Shown: positions 35,330-43,445 of the stretch, piece by piece
Numbering within the stretch: the first letter of the stretch is position 1
Layout: every line of letters starts with the position of its first letter
NCBI RefSeq assembly: GCF_001660485.1
Contig: NZ_CP013979.1
Location: 2,852,001-2,916,000, forward strand
From: Agromyces aureus
GTDB lineage: Bacteria; Actinomycetota; Actinomycetes; Actinomycetales; Microbacteriaceae
Direction of reading: 5' to 3'
Length of the DNA stretch: 64,000 nt
The notes under the pieces: generated by a model
The model's input: the letters and a program-made list of their open reading frames with translations, nothing else
Told to the model about the DNA's origin: nothing
The model's database searches: none
Position numbers and translations under genes: made by a program

Positions 35330-36376
35330 TCAGGTCGCGGGGCGCTCGGCCGGCCGCGCGGTACCCGCGGGCAGGTCGGCGGGCAGGTCGGTGGACAGCG
35401 GATCGGGCTCGAACGTCAGGTCGGACTCCAGGGCCGGGGCCGTGCCGGGCAGGATGTCCGGCGCGGTCGCGAGCGCGGGGCGCTCGAAGCGCACGAGCAC
35501 GATGCCGCCGAGGATGAGCAGGCCGCCGAGCAGCTGCACGGGGCCGATCGCCTCGCCGAGGAGGATCCACGCGACGATTCCGGCGAAGACGACTTCGGAC
35601 AGGCCGACGAACGACGCGAGGCGCGTGCCGAGGATCTGGATCGCCTGGATGCCCGCGACGTACGCGAACGCCGTCGACACGGCGCCGACCGTGAGCACGG
35701 GCACCCACCACGGCGCGATCGTGCCGAAGTACGGCGCGGTGGTGAAGTTCGCCTCGAACGGCACGAGGCCCACGAGGAGCGAGGCGCCGAGCACGAGGCA
35801 TCCGATGAACAGGCCGACCGCGGCGAGCGAGATCGGGGGGATGCCGGTGTCGCTCTTCTCGCCGAGCACGTAGTAGACGGCGACGCCGATCATCGCGATC
35901 GCGGCGAAGGCGATGCCGAGCGGATCCAGCGCACCGCCGGCCGGGCCGATGACCAGTACCAGGCCGACGATCGCGACGACCGAACCGGCGAGCACGACGA
36001 ACTGCGGCACGTGGCGCGTGCGCACCCACGCGAGCGCGACCAGGGCGACGGGCGCGAGGTACTCGATGAGCAGTGCGGTGCTCACGGGGATGCGCGCGAT
36101 CGACATGTAGAACGCGAGCTGCACGCCGGCGACGGCGACGACCGAGTACGTCAGCACGGTCCACTTCGCGCGCCAGAGCGGGCGGAGGTCGAACTTCAGG
36201 GCGATGAGCCCGGGCACGAGCAGCAGCAGCGCGCCCACGAGCACGCGGAAGAACACGGCCCCGCCGGGCGACCAGCCCGACTCGAGCAGCGGTTTCACGA
36301 CGGCTCCGCCCGCGCCGAACGCGAGACCCGACCCGAGGCCGAGGATGATGCCGAGGATGCCGCGTGAAGCCCGCAT
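35330..36376 (-). CDS. EamA/DMT family transporter
   Basis: A 348-residue drug/metabolite exporter with ten predicted helices in two EamA repeats: repeat one opens with GIILGLGSGLAFGAGGAVVK, and repeat two contains the GLSEVVFAGIVAWILLGEAI signature. RhaT/YdcZ-like members export amino acids or metabolites. The start at 36376 gives MRASRGILG, directly before the first helix; the ATG at 36439 would add 21 unconserved residues. The C-terminal 45 residues are Pro/Asp-rich and cytoplasmic. Confidence 0.88.
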   Translation of the reverse strand: MRASRGILGIILGLGSGLAFGAGGAVVKPLLESGWSPGGAVFFRVLVGALLLLVPGLIALKFDLRPLWRAKWTVLTYSVVAVAGVQLAFYMSIARIPVSTALLIEYLAPVALVALAWVRTRHVPQFVVLAGSVVAIVGLVLVIGPAGGALDPLGIAFAAIAMIGVAVYYVLGEKSDTGIPPISLAAVGLFIGCLVLGASLLVGLVPFEANFTTAPYFGTIAPWWVPVLTVGAVSTAFAYVAGIQAIQILGTRLASFVGLSEVVFAGIVAWILLGEAIGPVQLLGGLLILGGIVLVRFERPALATAPDILPGTAPALESDLTFEPDPLSTDLPADLPAGTARPAERPAT

Positions 36377-36492
36377 TGCGCTGCCGTTCCGTTGGTTCGT
36401 GTGTCGTGCGAGGTCGTTCGCGAGCCGCGGCCACGTCATGCCCGAAACTCGTTATGCTCGTGACAGTACTCGGGCCAGAAGTCAGGAGTCAA

Positions 36493-37044
36493 ATGTTTTT
36501 TACCCATGACACGGAGTCAGCACTGCAGTTCGTGGGCGCCCTCACCGACACGGTGCCCTCGGCGTCGGATTCGGGCGACGACGAGCTCCGCACGATCGCC
36601 CAGCTCGATGCACTCCTCGTGACCTGGAAGTACTCCGGCCGCCACGACCGCGACGCCCGGGAACTCGGTGAGGTGCGCGCCGCGCGCGAACGCCTGCGCG
36701 CGCTCTGGCTGCTCGATCGCGATGCCGCCGCCGCTGCCGTCAACGACCTGCTCGCCGACGCGCACGCTCTCCCGCGGCTCGTGCGCCACGACGATCTCGA
36801 CTGGCACATCCACGCGACCGCGCTCGACGAGCCGCTCGCCACGCGCATCCTCGTCGAGGCGGCGATGGCGTTCGTCGACGTCATCCGCTCCGACCAGATG
36901 GAGCGCCTGCGCGTGTGCGACGCCGACGACTGCGAGAGCCTCTACGTCGACCTCTCGAAGAACGGCTCGCGCCGCTTCTGCACGACCCGCTGCGGCAACC
37001 GCATGGCCGTGCGCGCCTACCGCGCGCGGGCCGACGCGGTCTAG
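36493..37044 (+). CDS. CGNR zinc-finger/ABATE domain protein
   Basis: A 183-residue protein. An N-terminal ABATE (DUF1470) stress-sensing-type domain is followed by a C-terminal CGNR zinc finger with the pattern CDADDCESLYVDLSKNGSR and RFCTTRCGNRMAVRAYRAR, supplying four Cys ligands. Such proteins are putative transcription regulators. AGGAG stands 4 nt before the ATG. It is the last chromosomal gene before the IS30 element, with 185 bp between, and is divergent from the EamA gene. Confidence 0.88.
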   Translation: MFFTHDTESALQFVGALTDTVPSASDSGDDELRTIAQLDALLVTWKYSGRHDRDARELGEVRAARERLRALWLLDRDAAAAAVNDLLADAHALPRLVRHDDLDWHIHATALDEPLATRILVEAAMAFVDVIRSDQMERLRVCDADDCESLYVDLSKNGSRRFCTTRCGNRMAVRAYRARADAV

Positions 37045-37229
37045 GGCCGGCGACGTCACTCTCCTTGGGAGGGCCCGGTTCGAGGGTCAACGCTTCGGAC
37101 TCGTGGTGGGCGACCTGCCTCGATGACGGCTGCTGCGGACTCGTCCGAGCAACGTCGCCTTCGAATGGCAGCGCTTTCAGCGTCGGCACCGGTGAGCCCG
37201 ACCCATCTTCCATTGCAGTGGCCGTGCCC

Positions 37230-37253
37230 CGGATTCTATTGATCGATGCAACA
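37230..37253 (+). repeat. left terminal inverted repeat of the IS30 element
   Basis: It matches the right end (39041-39064, reverse complement) at 21 of 24 positions, with differences near positions 9, 10 and 17. It is preceded by the target duplication CCGTGCCC. Confidence 0.85.
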
Positions 37254-37267
37254 CCCCTTCTTGGAGG

Positions 37268-37903
37268 TTGTTGCTCGTGGTGTTGTCGTTCTCTTCTCCC
37301 GCGGCTGTGCGGTTTCTGGCTGCGATCGGCCAGGGTCATGGTCTGAAAGGATCCGCCCGGATGGCGGGGATCGATAAGGAGGTCGGGTATCGGTTCCTGC
37401 GCGATCGGTATGTCCAGCTCCGTCGTGGCGGGCTGAGTGCCGGTGACGCGGTCGATGCGCTGGGGTTCCGTTCGAGTCGGTTGCCGGACTGGGAAGCGTT
37501 GGTCGGGCGTGATGGGCGCCATCATCTGCGGGTGGACCCGTCACGGGAGCGGGTGTTCTGGGCTGCGTTCGAGGGTGGCGCGGATTGCGATGCTGCGTGC
37601 CGGGCGGTGGGCGTGGCTCGTTCCACGGGCTACCGGTGGATCCAGCGCCGATTCGGGGAACTCCGCTCGAGCGGGGTGAGCTTGACGCGATCCATCCGAG
37701 TGCTGCGGCTGACGCCGCGTCGGGCCGAGGCCTTCGAACGAGAACGGCAGGCCACGGAACGCCGCAAACGGAACGCGGCGACTGCCGCGCACCGTGACGC
37801 GTTGCATGCGTCGGCAGGGTTGGTCGACGCGATGCTCGGCGAAACCGATGCCACGAGACGTCGTCGGGAACGGGCCGACCCGGTACTGGCAGTTGATGCG
37901 TGA
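37268..37903 (+). CDS. IS30-associated HTH protein (first ORF of the element)
   Basis: A 211-residue basic protein with two HTH-like segments (GHGLKGSARMAGIDKEVGYR and AACRAVGVARSTGYRWIQRR) and an Arg-rich C-terminal helix. It lies wholly inside the insertion sequence and overlaps the transposase gene by 56 bp in a different frame. It may be a DNA-binding accessory subunit that is translationally coupled to the transposase, or the N-terminal part of a longer transposase interrupted by a frameshift (+1 would join them). The start at 37268 is provisional. Confidence 0.65.
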   Translation: MLLVVLSFSSPAAVRFLAAIGQGHGLKGSARMAGIDKEVGYRFLRDRYVQLRRGGLSAGDAVDALGFRSSRLPDWEALVGRDGRHHLRVDPSRERVFWAAFEGGADCDAACRAVGVARSTGYRWIQRRFGELRSSGVSLTRSIRVLRLTPRRAEAFERERQATERRKRNAATAAHRDALHASAGLVDAMLGETDATRRRRERADPVLAVDA

Positions 37904-39023
37904 GGGCGTCAGCAACGTCGACGCTTGCAGAATCCTGGGTATGTCGCGTCCCGTCGGAACCCGGATCCGCAAACAGAACAACTTCCTCATCCCCTCACTC
38001 ACCCCGCCGCGGCCATCGAGCGGACGGTACCTGACCGGTCGGGAGCGGGTACAGATCGCGGACCTGCTGCGGTTGGGGTGCTCGATGCGTCAGATCGGCA
38101 GGCAGCTCGGCCGGCACCCGTCGACGATCAGCCGGGAACTCCGCCGGCACACCGACGCGGCCGGGAACTACCTGCCCCGCACCGCGGACCTTGACGCGCG
38201 CCGGCAACGCGCACGCCCGAAGACCCCAAGACTGGTCGCGAACGCACCGTTGCGGTTGCTCGTGCAACGCAAGCTGAACCGGTGCTGGTCACCCGAGGAG
38301 ATCGCCGGGTGGCTCCGCAAGACCTATGCCGACGAGCCGAGCATGCACGTCTGTCACGAGACCTTCTACCGTGCCCTGCTACTCCGAGAACCCGGCGGAC
38401 TGCATCAGCGGTACGCGATCAAGCTGCGCACCGGTCGGCGGATCCGGAAGACCCGCTGGCGCACCCGCACCGGACAGGGCTCGAGGATCCGGAACATGAC
38501 GATGATCGACCAACGCCCCGCGGAGATCGAGACGAAACTGACTGCCGGGCACTGGGAAGGCGACCTGATCGTCGGGGTCGGATCCGTGTCCGCGATGGTC
38601 ACCCTGCGAGAGCGGAAGACCCAGTACGGGATGGTCATCAACCTGCCGAAGGATCACACTGCCGCGTCCGTGAACCATGCCGTGATCGGCGCGTTCGCGA
38701 CCCTGCCTGCGCATCTGAAGCGTTCCCTGACCTGGGACCAGGGCGTGGAGATGTCCAGCCACGAAGCCCTCACGGCCGCGACCGGTATCCCGATCTACTT
38801 CGCCGAACGCGCCAGCCCCTGGCAACGCGGCGCGAACGAGAACTTCAACGGACTCCTCCGCCAGTACTTCCCGAAAGGCACGAACCTCGCCCAACACTCG
38901 ACCGCACACGTCACCCGCGTCGTCAACGAGATCAACCACCGCCCACGGAAGACCCTCGACTACGACACCCCGGCACGACGCCTGAGACAAGAACACCGCG
39001 CCCCGGCAACAGCACTCGGATAG
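37848..39023 (+). CDS. IS30 family transposase
   Basis: About 391 residues: N-terminal HTH segments (YWQLMREGVSNVDACRILG; then LTGRERVQIADLLRLGCSMR ... HPSTISRELRRH, the IS30 HTH_38), and a C-terminal rve DDE domain with catalytic residues in HWEGDLIVG (first Asp), LTWDQGVEM (second Asp) and WQRGANENFNGLLRQYFPKG (Glu). The triad is intact, so the element is probably active. The start could be ATG 37848 or ATG 37896; the latter overlaps the stop of the first ORF in the arrangement ATGCGTGA. Confidence 0.92.
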   Translation: MPRDVVGNGPTRYWQLMREGVSNVDACRILGMSRPVGTRIRKQNNFLIPSLTPPRPSSGRYLTGRERVQIADLLRLGCSMRQIGRQLGRHPSTISRELRRHTDAAGNYLPRTADLDARRQRARPKTPRLVANAPLRLLVQRKLNRCWSPEEIAGWLRKTYADEPSMHVCHETFYRALLLREPGGLHQRYAIKLRTGRRIRKTRWRTRTGQGSRIRNMTMIDQRPAEIETKLTAGHWEGDLIVGVGSVSAMVTLRERKTQYGMVINLPKDHTAASVNHAVIGAFATLPAHLKRSLTWDQGVEMSSHEALTAATGIPIYFAERASPWQRGANENFNGLLRQYFPKGTNLAQHSTAHVTRVVNEINHRPRKTLDYDTPARRLRQEHRAPATALG

Positions 39024-39040
39024 CCTGCAACGACCTACTC

Positions 39041-39064
39041 TGTTGCGTCGATCACCAGAATCCG
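39041..39064 (-). repeat. right terminal inverted repeat of the IS30 element
   Basis: The reverse complement begins CGGATTCTGGTGATCGACGC and mirrors the left end. It is followed by the second copy of CCGTGCCC. Confidence 0.85.
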
Positions 39065-39306
39065 CCGTGCCCGTGCGGGCGTTCTGATCGGGCGGGGTAT
39101 CCGGTCAGACCGTCTCACACCGCGACCCGACTGCGCCATCGCACGATGGCGCGACGATGTTCCAACGCGGGAGCCAAGCCGCCCGGAGGCCGGTCGGCGA
39201 TCGGACGCTGCATGCGGCTCCGGTGTTGGGCCAGCCATGGTCGTCCCGGACCGCGGGATAGAGTGCCGCTCAGGAGGATGCCCGTGGTCGCTGGAGGTCT
39301 GGCCCG

Positions 39307-39909
39307 TTGAGCGTTGCTGCCATCGCTGCCGTGACGGCGCTCGTCGGCGGCGGGATCACGGCAGGGCTGATCGCGATCCTTCACGTTCTCAAGCCCGAGT
39401 ACGACCCGTCCTGGCGGATGATCAGCGAATACTCCCTGGGGCGATACGGGTGGGTGATGCGCCTCGCTTTCGTCATGATGGCCATCTGCCTTGCGGCGAC
39501 GAGTGTCGCCCTGTGGCCGTTCGGCGGCGCGTGGACCATCCCGTTGGCCGCGGTCGCATTGGGCGCGCTCGGTGCTGCGTTCATCGACGCCGATCCGATC
39601 ATGACTCCTCGCGCTCAGGCCACGCCCGTGGGCAGGGCGCACACGGTGCTGGGCGGGGTGTTGCTCGCCGGCTTCCCCCCTGCCGCGCTGATCGCGGGGG
39701 TCGGGGTGGCGACCGCGCTCGGCTGGACGTTGGCGATCGCATCCGTCGTCCCGTTCGCCGGCTTGGTGTGGTTCCTCATCGCTGCGGCCCCAGCCCACGG
39801 GCACGGCGGCTCGCCTGAGATCCGAATCGGATGGCCGGACAGGTTCTGCCTCCTCGCCTACCTGGCATGGGTCGTGCTGGCCGCTGTCGGCGTGCTGTCC
39901 GCCGCGTGA
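39307..39909 (+). CDS. DUF998 family membrane protein
   Basis: A 200-residue protein with about six hydrophobic segments and the DUF998 hallmark YDPSWRMISEYSLGRYGWVM in the first loop. Function is unknown. TTG at 39307 is taken as the start because GGAGG ends 9 nt upstream. It is the first gene past the right end of the IS element, 242 bp away; its promoter region was therefore changed by the insertion or lies within 39065-39306, where nothing obvious is seen. Confidence 0.8.
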   Translation: MSVAAIAAVTALVGGGITAGLIAILHVLKPEYDPSWRMISEYSLGRYGWVMRLAFVMMAICLAATSVALWPFGGAWTIPLAAVALGALGAAFIDADPIMTPRAQATPVGRAHTVLGGVLLAGFPPAALIAGVGVATALGWTLAIASVVPFAGLVWFLIAAAPAHGHGGSPEIRIGWPDRFCLLAYLAWVVLAAVGVLSAA

Positions 39910-39999
39910 GGCGAGAGCGCCGCCTCTGAGGCGTCAGCCGGTCCGTCTTCGGATGTCGCGCACGAGCGCATGCTGGAAGCCAGGCGAGCATTGCGCGCC

Positions 40000-40533
40000 T
40001 CACGAGCCGCTGCCGCCGATGGCCGCCGAAAGCCCGTTCAGCCGAAGGGTCGTCCCGGTGCGCAGGTGCGGCAGGTCGGCGCTGCCGTCACCGGTGCGGG
40101 TCAGGAACGCGACTTGCTCCGTCCAGATCAGTGTGGTTCCCCCACCATCCGCATCCTCGAAGGTGACCGTCACGAGCGATACCCAGCGGGTCACGGCATT
40201 GACGATGGCCTCGTACACGAACACGATCCGGCGGTCGGAAACGATGTCGAGATAGCGGGACCTGTTGCGCAACCGCTCTTCCGACCCGTCGGGCAGGACG
40301 AAGGTGCTGGTCGCATCCTCGCCCCCGCCGACCCGGAAGACGTGATCGTAGGTCGCTCCCGATCCCGGGAGACGGACCCACCGCCGCCGGATCAGGTCGT
40401 CCGCAAACGCTCCGAAGACCGTTGCCCGATCCGCCTGGAGAACTCTGGTGACACTGAAGATCTCGTGTCGGACATCCGGAATCGGTTCATCCGTCGACCG
40501 GTCGGACTCGTCCGATCCGTGCACTTCGGTCAT
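40000..40533 (-). CDS. SRPBCC (AHSA1-like) domain protein
   Basis: A 177-residue single-domain protein with the helix-grip pattern: ATVFGAFADDLIRRRWVRLPGS near the N-terminus, a central FVYEAIVNAVTRWVSLVTVTFED strand pair and the C-terminal TTLIWTEQVAFLTR. This places it in the AHSA1/polyketide-cyclase-like group that binds small hydrophobic ligands or modulates stress proteins. The start at 40533 has GGGAGC 8 nt upstream. In such loci an ArsR regulator often accompanies it; none is seen here. Confidence 0.78.
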   Translation of the reverse strand: MTEVHGSDESDRSTDEPIPDVRHEIFSVTRVLQADRATVFGAFADDLIRRRWVRLPGSGATYDHVFRVGGGEDATSTFVLPDGSEERLRNRSRYLDIVSDRRIVFVYEAIVNAVTRWVSLVTVTFEDADGGGTTLIWTEQVAFLTRTGDGSADLPHLRTGTTLRLNGLSAAIGGSGS

Positions 40534-40679
40534 TGCGACCAGCTCCCTGTTCGAATCGCGCCCATTCGTTGCTCTCCGTAGGCAACGGCAGAGGCCGCCA
40601 ATCGCTTCCCTCGTTTCCTGCTCAAGGTACTCAGAGGATGGCGACATCCGCACCCCGCTTCACGACGCCGATGGGCAAG

Positions 40680-40994
40680 TCAGTCGATGACTGCTGCAAC
40701 CGCCTCGATCTCGACGAGCTGGTCGTCATATCCGAGGACCGTGACTCCGAAGAGGGTGCTCGGTACGTCATGATCGCCGAACGCGCCATGAACCACCTCC
40801 CAAGCTGCAACGAGATCGGACCGGTTCGAGGAAGCGACCAGGACGCGCGTGCTGATCACGTCCTCGATCCCTGCCCCGGCGGCCTCGAGCGCCCCCTTCA
40901 TCGTCTCGATGCACCGAGCGGCTTGGGACGCGTAGTCGCCGACCGCGGCAATGGTTCCATCGTCTTCGAGCGGGCAAGCACCGGCGAGAAAGAA
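40680..40994 (-). pseudogene. 5'-truncated RidA family gene
   Basis: The C-terminal about 104 residues of a RidA (YjgF/UK114) protein are intact: FLAGACPLEDDGTIAAVGDY, QAARCIETMKGALEAAG, ISTRVLVAS and YDDQLVEIEAVAAV. The usual first 20-25 residues (GYSRAVRVGD-like strand) are missing; upstream of the FLAGAC codons the frame encodes unrelated Ser/Arg-rich sequence. It abuts an oppositely oriented, likewise 5'-truncated gene at about 40.99 kb. An alternative start at ATG 41039 would give 119 residues with an unconserved N-terminus, so residual function cannot be excluded. Confidence 0.65.
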
Positions 40995-41241
40995 ACGCGA
41001 GCACCGGGAAGCGGTGCTCGACTCGATGCAGCGGTACATCCGGGTCGCCCGCGAACAGCCTGGGTTGCACTGGACCGGCGTCGTGGACGATGGGAGCGGC
41101 CGTCTCGTGGGCATTGCGCTCTGGGACTCCGAAGGCGCCGCGACGGCCGCACGACCCGCGCTGATGGCGGAGGTCGGCAACGACCCGTTCGCGACCTGGG
41201 ACGAGCACCCGGTCGACGGGCTGCGCGGCGACGTTCGCTGA
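40990..41241 (+). pseudogene. 5'-truncated antibiotic-biosynthesis-monooxygenase-like gene
   Basis: The frame encodes REAVLDSMQRYIRVAREQPG, then GLHWTGVVDDGSGRLVGIAL and a tail ending HPVDGLRGDVR, resembling the C-terminal two thirds of a dimeric alpha-beta barrel (ABM-like) protein. The N-terminal beta strand is absent; upstream sequence in this frame is the antisense of the RidA fragment. Its 5' end meets the RidA fragment directly, which suggests a deletion or inversion joined two gene remnants. The family assignment is tentative because the piece is short. Confidence 0.5.
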
Positions 41242-41294
41242 CAGCCGGGAACGCGACTCGATCTGTTCCACGATGCGGGCGAGCCCCATCGGGT

Positions 41295-42023
41295 TCAGGG
41301 GCAGCCGGAGTCGACGGATGCGATCGCGTCGAAGTCCTCGGGCGAGACGGTGAGTCCGTACGAGAGCAGCACGTCGGCGAACCGGTCGACGTAGGTGCAG
41401 GCGTAGCCGCTCGCCGGCGGCATCCATTCGGCCGGGCCGGAGTCGGACTTCGCCTGGTTGGCGGGCCCGTCGACGGCCGACAGGTTCGCCGGGTCGTTGG
41501 CGAACGCGGCGAGCCGCTCGGGCGCCCACGTCGAGGCGCCGTGCTGCCATGCGTACGAGAGCGGCACCACGTGGTCGATCTGCACCGCCTCCGACGTGTC
41601 GGGGCCCCGGGTGAACGAGATCACGGCGCCCGTGTACGGGTCGTGCAGCGTGCCCGTGCGCACGATGCAGCCGTTGCTGTCTGCACGGAACGCGATGTCG
41701 ACGAGGTCGCGGATCAGCACGTCGTTGCGCGTGTCGCAGCCGTTGCCGTCGACGTCGGCCCAGGCCTCGCCGAACCGGGCGCGATCGTAGGGCGCCGTGG
41801 ACGCGGGCCCGGCGACGACGAGCGCCGCGAGGTCGGGGTCGAGCGTCGCCGGGTCGAGCGGCGCACTCGTGGCCGGGGCGCTCTGACCCGGGAACGTCCA
41901 GCCGCCGCCCGCCTCCGACCTCATGCCCTCCGGCCCGTAGAGGTACACCCAGACGGCGACCGCGAGCACGATGACGAGCACGGTGGACAGGGAGACACGG
42001 CGGGAACGTCGACGACGGGGCAT
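41295..42023 (-). CDS. exported/membrane-anchored HNH endonuclease family protein
   Basis: A 242-residue protein with one N-terminal hydrophobic segment (LSTVLVIVLAVAVWVYLYG, residues about 11-29), acting as signal or anchor, and a C-terminal HNH-type domain: NGCDTRNDVLIRDL, QIDHVVPLSYAWQHGAS and PANLSAVDGPANQAKSDSGP, the GmrSD-C/DUF1524-like secreted nuclease pattern in actinobacteria. The active His pair and Asn are present. It probably degrades extracellular DNA. The start at 42023 gives MPRRRRSRRVS. The C-terminus ends in a Cys pair region (SGYACTYVDR ... VDSGCP) that may form a disulfide. Confidence 0.85.
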   Translation of the reverse strand: MPRRRRSRRVSLSTVLVIVLAVAVWVYLYGPEGMRSEAGGGWTFPGQSAPATSAPLDPATLDPDLAALVVAGPASTAPYDRARFGEAWADVDGNGCDTRNDVLIRDLVDIAFRADSNGCIVRTGTLHDPYTGAVISFTRGPDTSEAVQIDHVVPLSYAWQHGASTWAPERLAAFANDPANLSAVDGPANQAKSDSGPAEWMPPASGYACTYVDRFADVLLSYGLTVSPEDFDAIASVDSGCP

Positions 42024-42076
42024 CCGATCATTCTGGCGTCTGCTGGACGTCGCAGATGACCGCCGGCACCCCGCGT

Positions 42077-42697
42077 TCAGGGGCGTCGCAGCGCGTCCGC
42101 GACGCGACCCTTCAGATCCGGCACCAACTCCTCCTCGAACCAGGGATTGCGTTGCTGCCAACCGACGTTGAGCGGCGACGGATGCACGATCGGAACCGTC
42201 TCCGAGCCGTACTCGCGCCACGCTCGAACCGTCTCGGTGAGCGTCGGCGCACGCCGAGCACCGAGGTGGAACCGCTGCGCGTACGCACCCACGAGGATCG
42301 TGAGCCGAGGTCGCATGAGCGAGAGGATGCGTGGATGCCACACCTCGGCGATGCCCCGCCGTGGCGGGAGGTCGCCCGAGGCCCCCTTGCCCGGATAGTA
42401 GAAGTCCATCGGGACGATCGCGAAGCGGGATGCATCGTCGAACTCCGCCCGCGTGACGCCCAGCCATCGCAGCAGGCGATCGCCGCTCGCGTCGTTGAAC
42501 GGGATGCCGCTCTCTTGCGCGCGGCGCCCGGGCGCCTGGCTGACGATGAGCACCCGCGATGACGGGGAGCCGAAGAGCAACGGACGCCAGCCCATCGCCG
42601 TGAACGCCGCATTCGCCGGGTCCGCGGCGATCGCCTCGCGCAGTTCGGCGAAGGCGTCGGATGGGTCGCCGCGTCCGCGGCCGGGTGAGTCGTCCAC
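42077..42697 (-). CDS. uracil-DNA glycosylase family protein
   Basis: A 206-residue protein of the UDG-like superfamily. The water-activating loop region is VSQAPGRRAQESGIPFNDASG and the minor-groove loop is VPIVHPSPLNVGWQ, as in family 4/5-like UdgX and Uracil-DNA_glycosylase-like proteins; YYPGKG and HPRILSLMRPRLTILVGAYAQ fit the central strands. It could excise uracil or related bases. No Fe-S cysteines are visible, unlike families 4 and 5. Start is a GTG at 42697 without a good Shine-Dalgarno sequence, so it is uncertain by a few codons. Confidence 0.8.
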   Translation of the reverse strand: MDDSPGRGRGDPSDAFAELREAIAADPANAAFTAMGWRPLLFGSPSSRVLIVSQAPGRRAQESGIPFNDASGDRLLRWLGVTRAEFDDASRFAIVPMDFYYPGKGASGDLPPRRGIAEVWHPRILSLMRPRLTILVGAYAQRFHLGARRAPTLTETVRAWREYGSETVPIVHPSPLNVGWQQRNPWFEEELVPDLKGRVADALRRP

Positions 42698-42784
42698 GGG
42701 AACATCATGCCCGGTGTCATCCGGAGTCCGTCTCGATCCGGCTTCTCGGCCGAGTCGCGCATCGCAGCCGGCCCGTGCGAATGA

Positions 42785-42828
42785 CGAAAGCCCCCGGCCT
42801 GTTCCGAAGAACGGGCGGGGGGCTTTCG
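42785..42828 (-). terminator. rpsO terminator
   Basis: CGAAAGCCCCC (42785-42795) pairs with GGGGGCTTTCG at the 3' side, with an inner GTTC/GAAC extension. It is located 45 bp downstream of the rpsO stop. Confidence 0.85.
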
Positions 42829-42872
42829 CAAGAAGCTCGCGGTATCAACGAGAGCCGCAGCCAGAAAGCTGC

Positions 42873-43142
42873 TTAGCGGCGCAGGCCGAGACGCTCGATG
42901 AGCTTGCGGTAGCGGTTGATGTCGACATCGGCGAGGTAGCCGAGGAGACGACGGCGCTGACCGACGAGAAGGAGCAGGCCACGACGCGAGTGGTGGTCGT
43001 GCTTGTGCGCCTTCAGGTGCTCGGTGAGGTCCTTGATGCGCTTCGTGAGGAGCGCGATCTGGACCTCGGGGGATCCAGTGTCACCGGGGTGGGTCGCGTA
43101 CTCTTCGATGATCGCCTTCTTGACGTCTGCTTCGAGTGCCAT
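42873..43142 (-). CDS. rpsO: 30S ribosomal protein S15
   Basis: An 89-residue protein with the full S15 sequence: [40 protein letters not shown] and [20 protein letters not shown]. It binds the central domain of 16S rRNA. The start at 43142 gives [19 protein letters not shown] lies upstream. The leader contains a small hairpin GCCGT-TTC-ACGGC (43211-43223), and a TAGACT -10 box is read from 43238 to 43233. A terminator follows, so it is monocistronic here, whereas it usually precedes pnp. Confidence 0.97.
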   Translation of the reverse strand: MALEADVKKAIIEEYATHPGDTGSPEVQIALLTKRIKDLTEHLKAHKHDHHSRRGLLLLVGQRRRLLGYLADVDINRYRKLIERLGLRR

Positions 43143-43445
43143 AGATGGGATCCCCTTTCTGTTCGTTGCGCGCTGCCCGAGGCGGAATGCCTGAGCTCTC
43201 TTGATGCGCGGCCGTTTCACGGCAACCTGAAGAGTCTACCAGAGCGGATGCCGCGTGGCCGCCGATGCCCGGAACGTCCGGTGCGCACGACCGGGCTGTG
43301 CACGGTACCCGATCCGACCGCCGAGGTTCCGCATACGATGTGCGACGCAGCATCCGTCGCCGCCTGCACGCCTCCCCGGCCCGGGCGCACTCCGACACCA
43401 TCTTCGAACCCGGGCCGCGTGCCACGCCCGGAAGGGAGCACCGAC
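43143..43445. other. divergent promoter region between rpsO and the DUF4190 gene
   Basis: The 303-bp gap has no convincing gene. It holds the rpsO leader with its hairpin (43211-43223) and -10 TAGACT (minus, 43238-43233), and, for the plus-strand gene, TACGAT at 43334-43339 followed by a leader of about 100 nt ending in GGAAGGGAG. An open frame continues upstream of 43446 on the plus strand but shows no conservation-like features. Confidence 0.5.

Larger units (their letters stand above)
37230..39064 (+). mobile_element. complete IS30-type insertion sequence with inverted repeats and target duplication
   Basis: An 1835-bp element bounded by 24-bp imperfect inverted repeats (37230-37253 and 39041-39064; 21 of 24 positions match, both begin CGGATTCT) and flanked by the 8-bp direct repeat CCGTGCCC at 37222-37229 and 39065-39072. 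It encodes an HTH protein and an IS30 transposase in different frames. The clean duplication shows a simple transposition into a non-coding stretch. The flanks (37045-37229 and 39073-39306) hold no other gene I can support. Joining the flanks does not restore a convincing gene. Confidence 0.9.

Noticed and set aside
37045..39306. Gene interrupted by the IS30 element
   Set aside because: I joined the flanks without the element and one duplication copy on the minus strand: the frame stops within about 20 codons and shows no family features, so the target looks intergenic.
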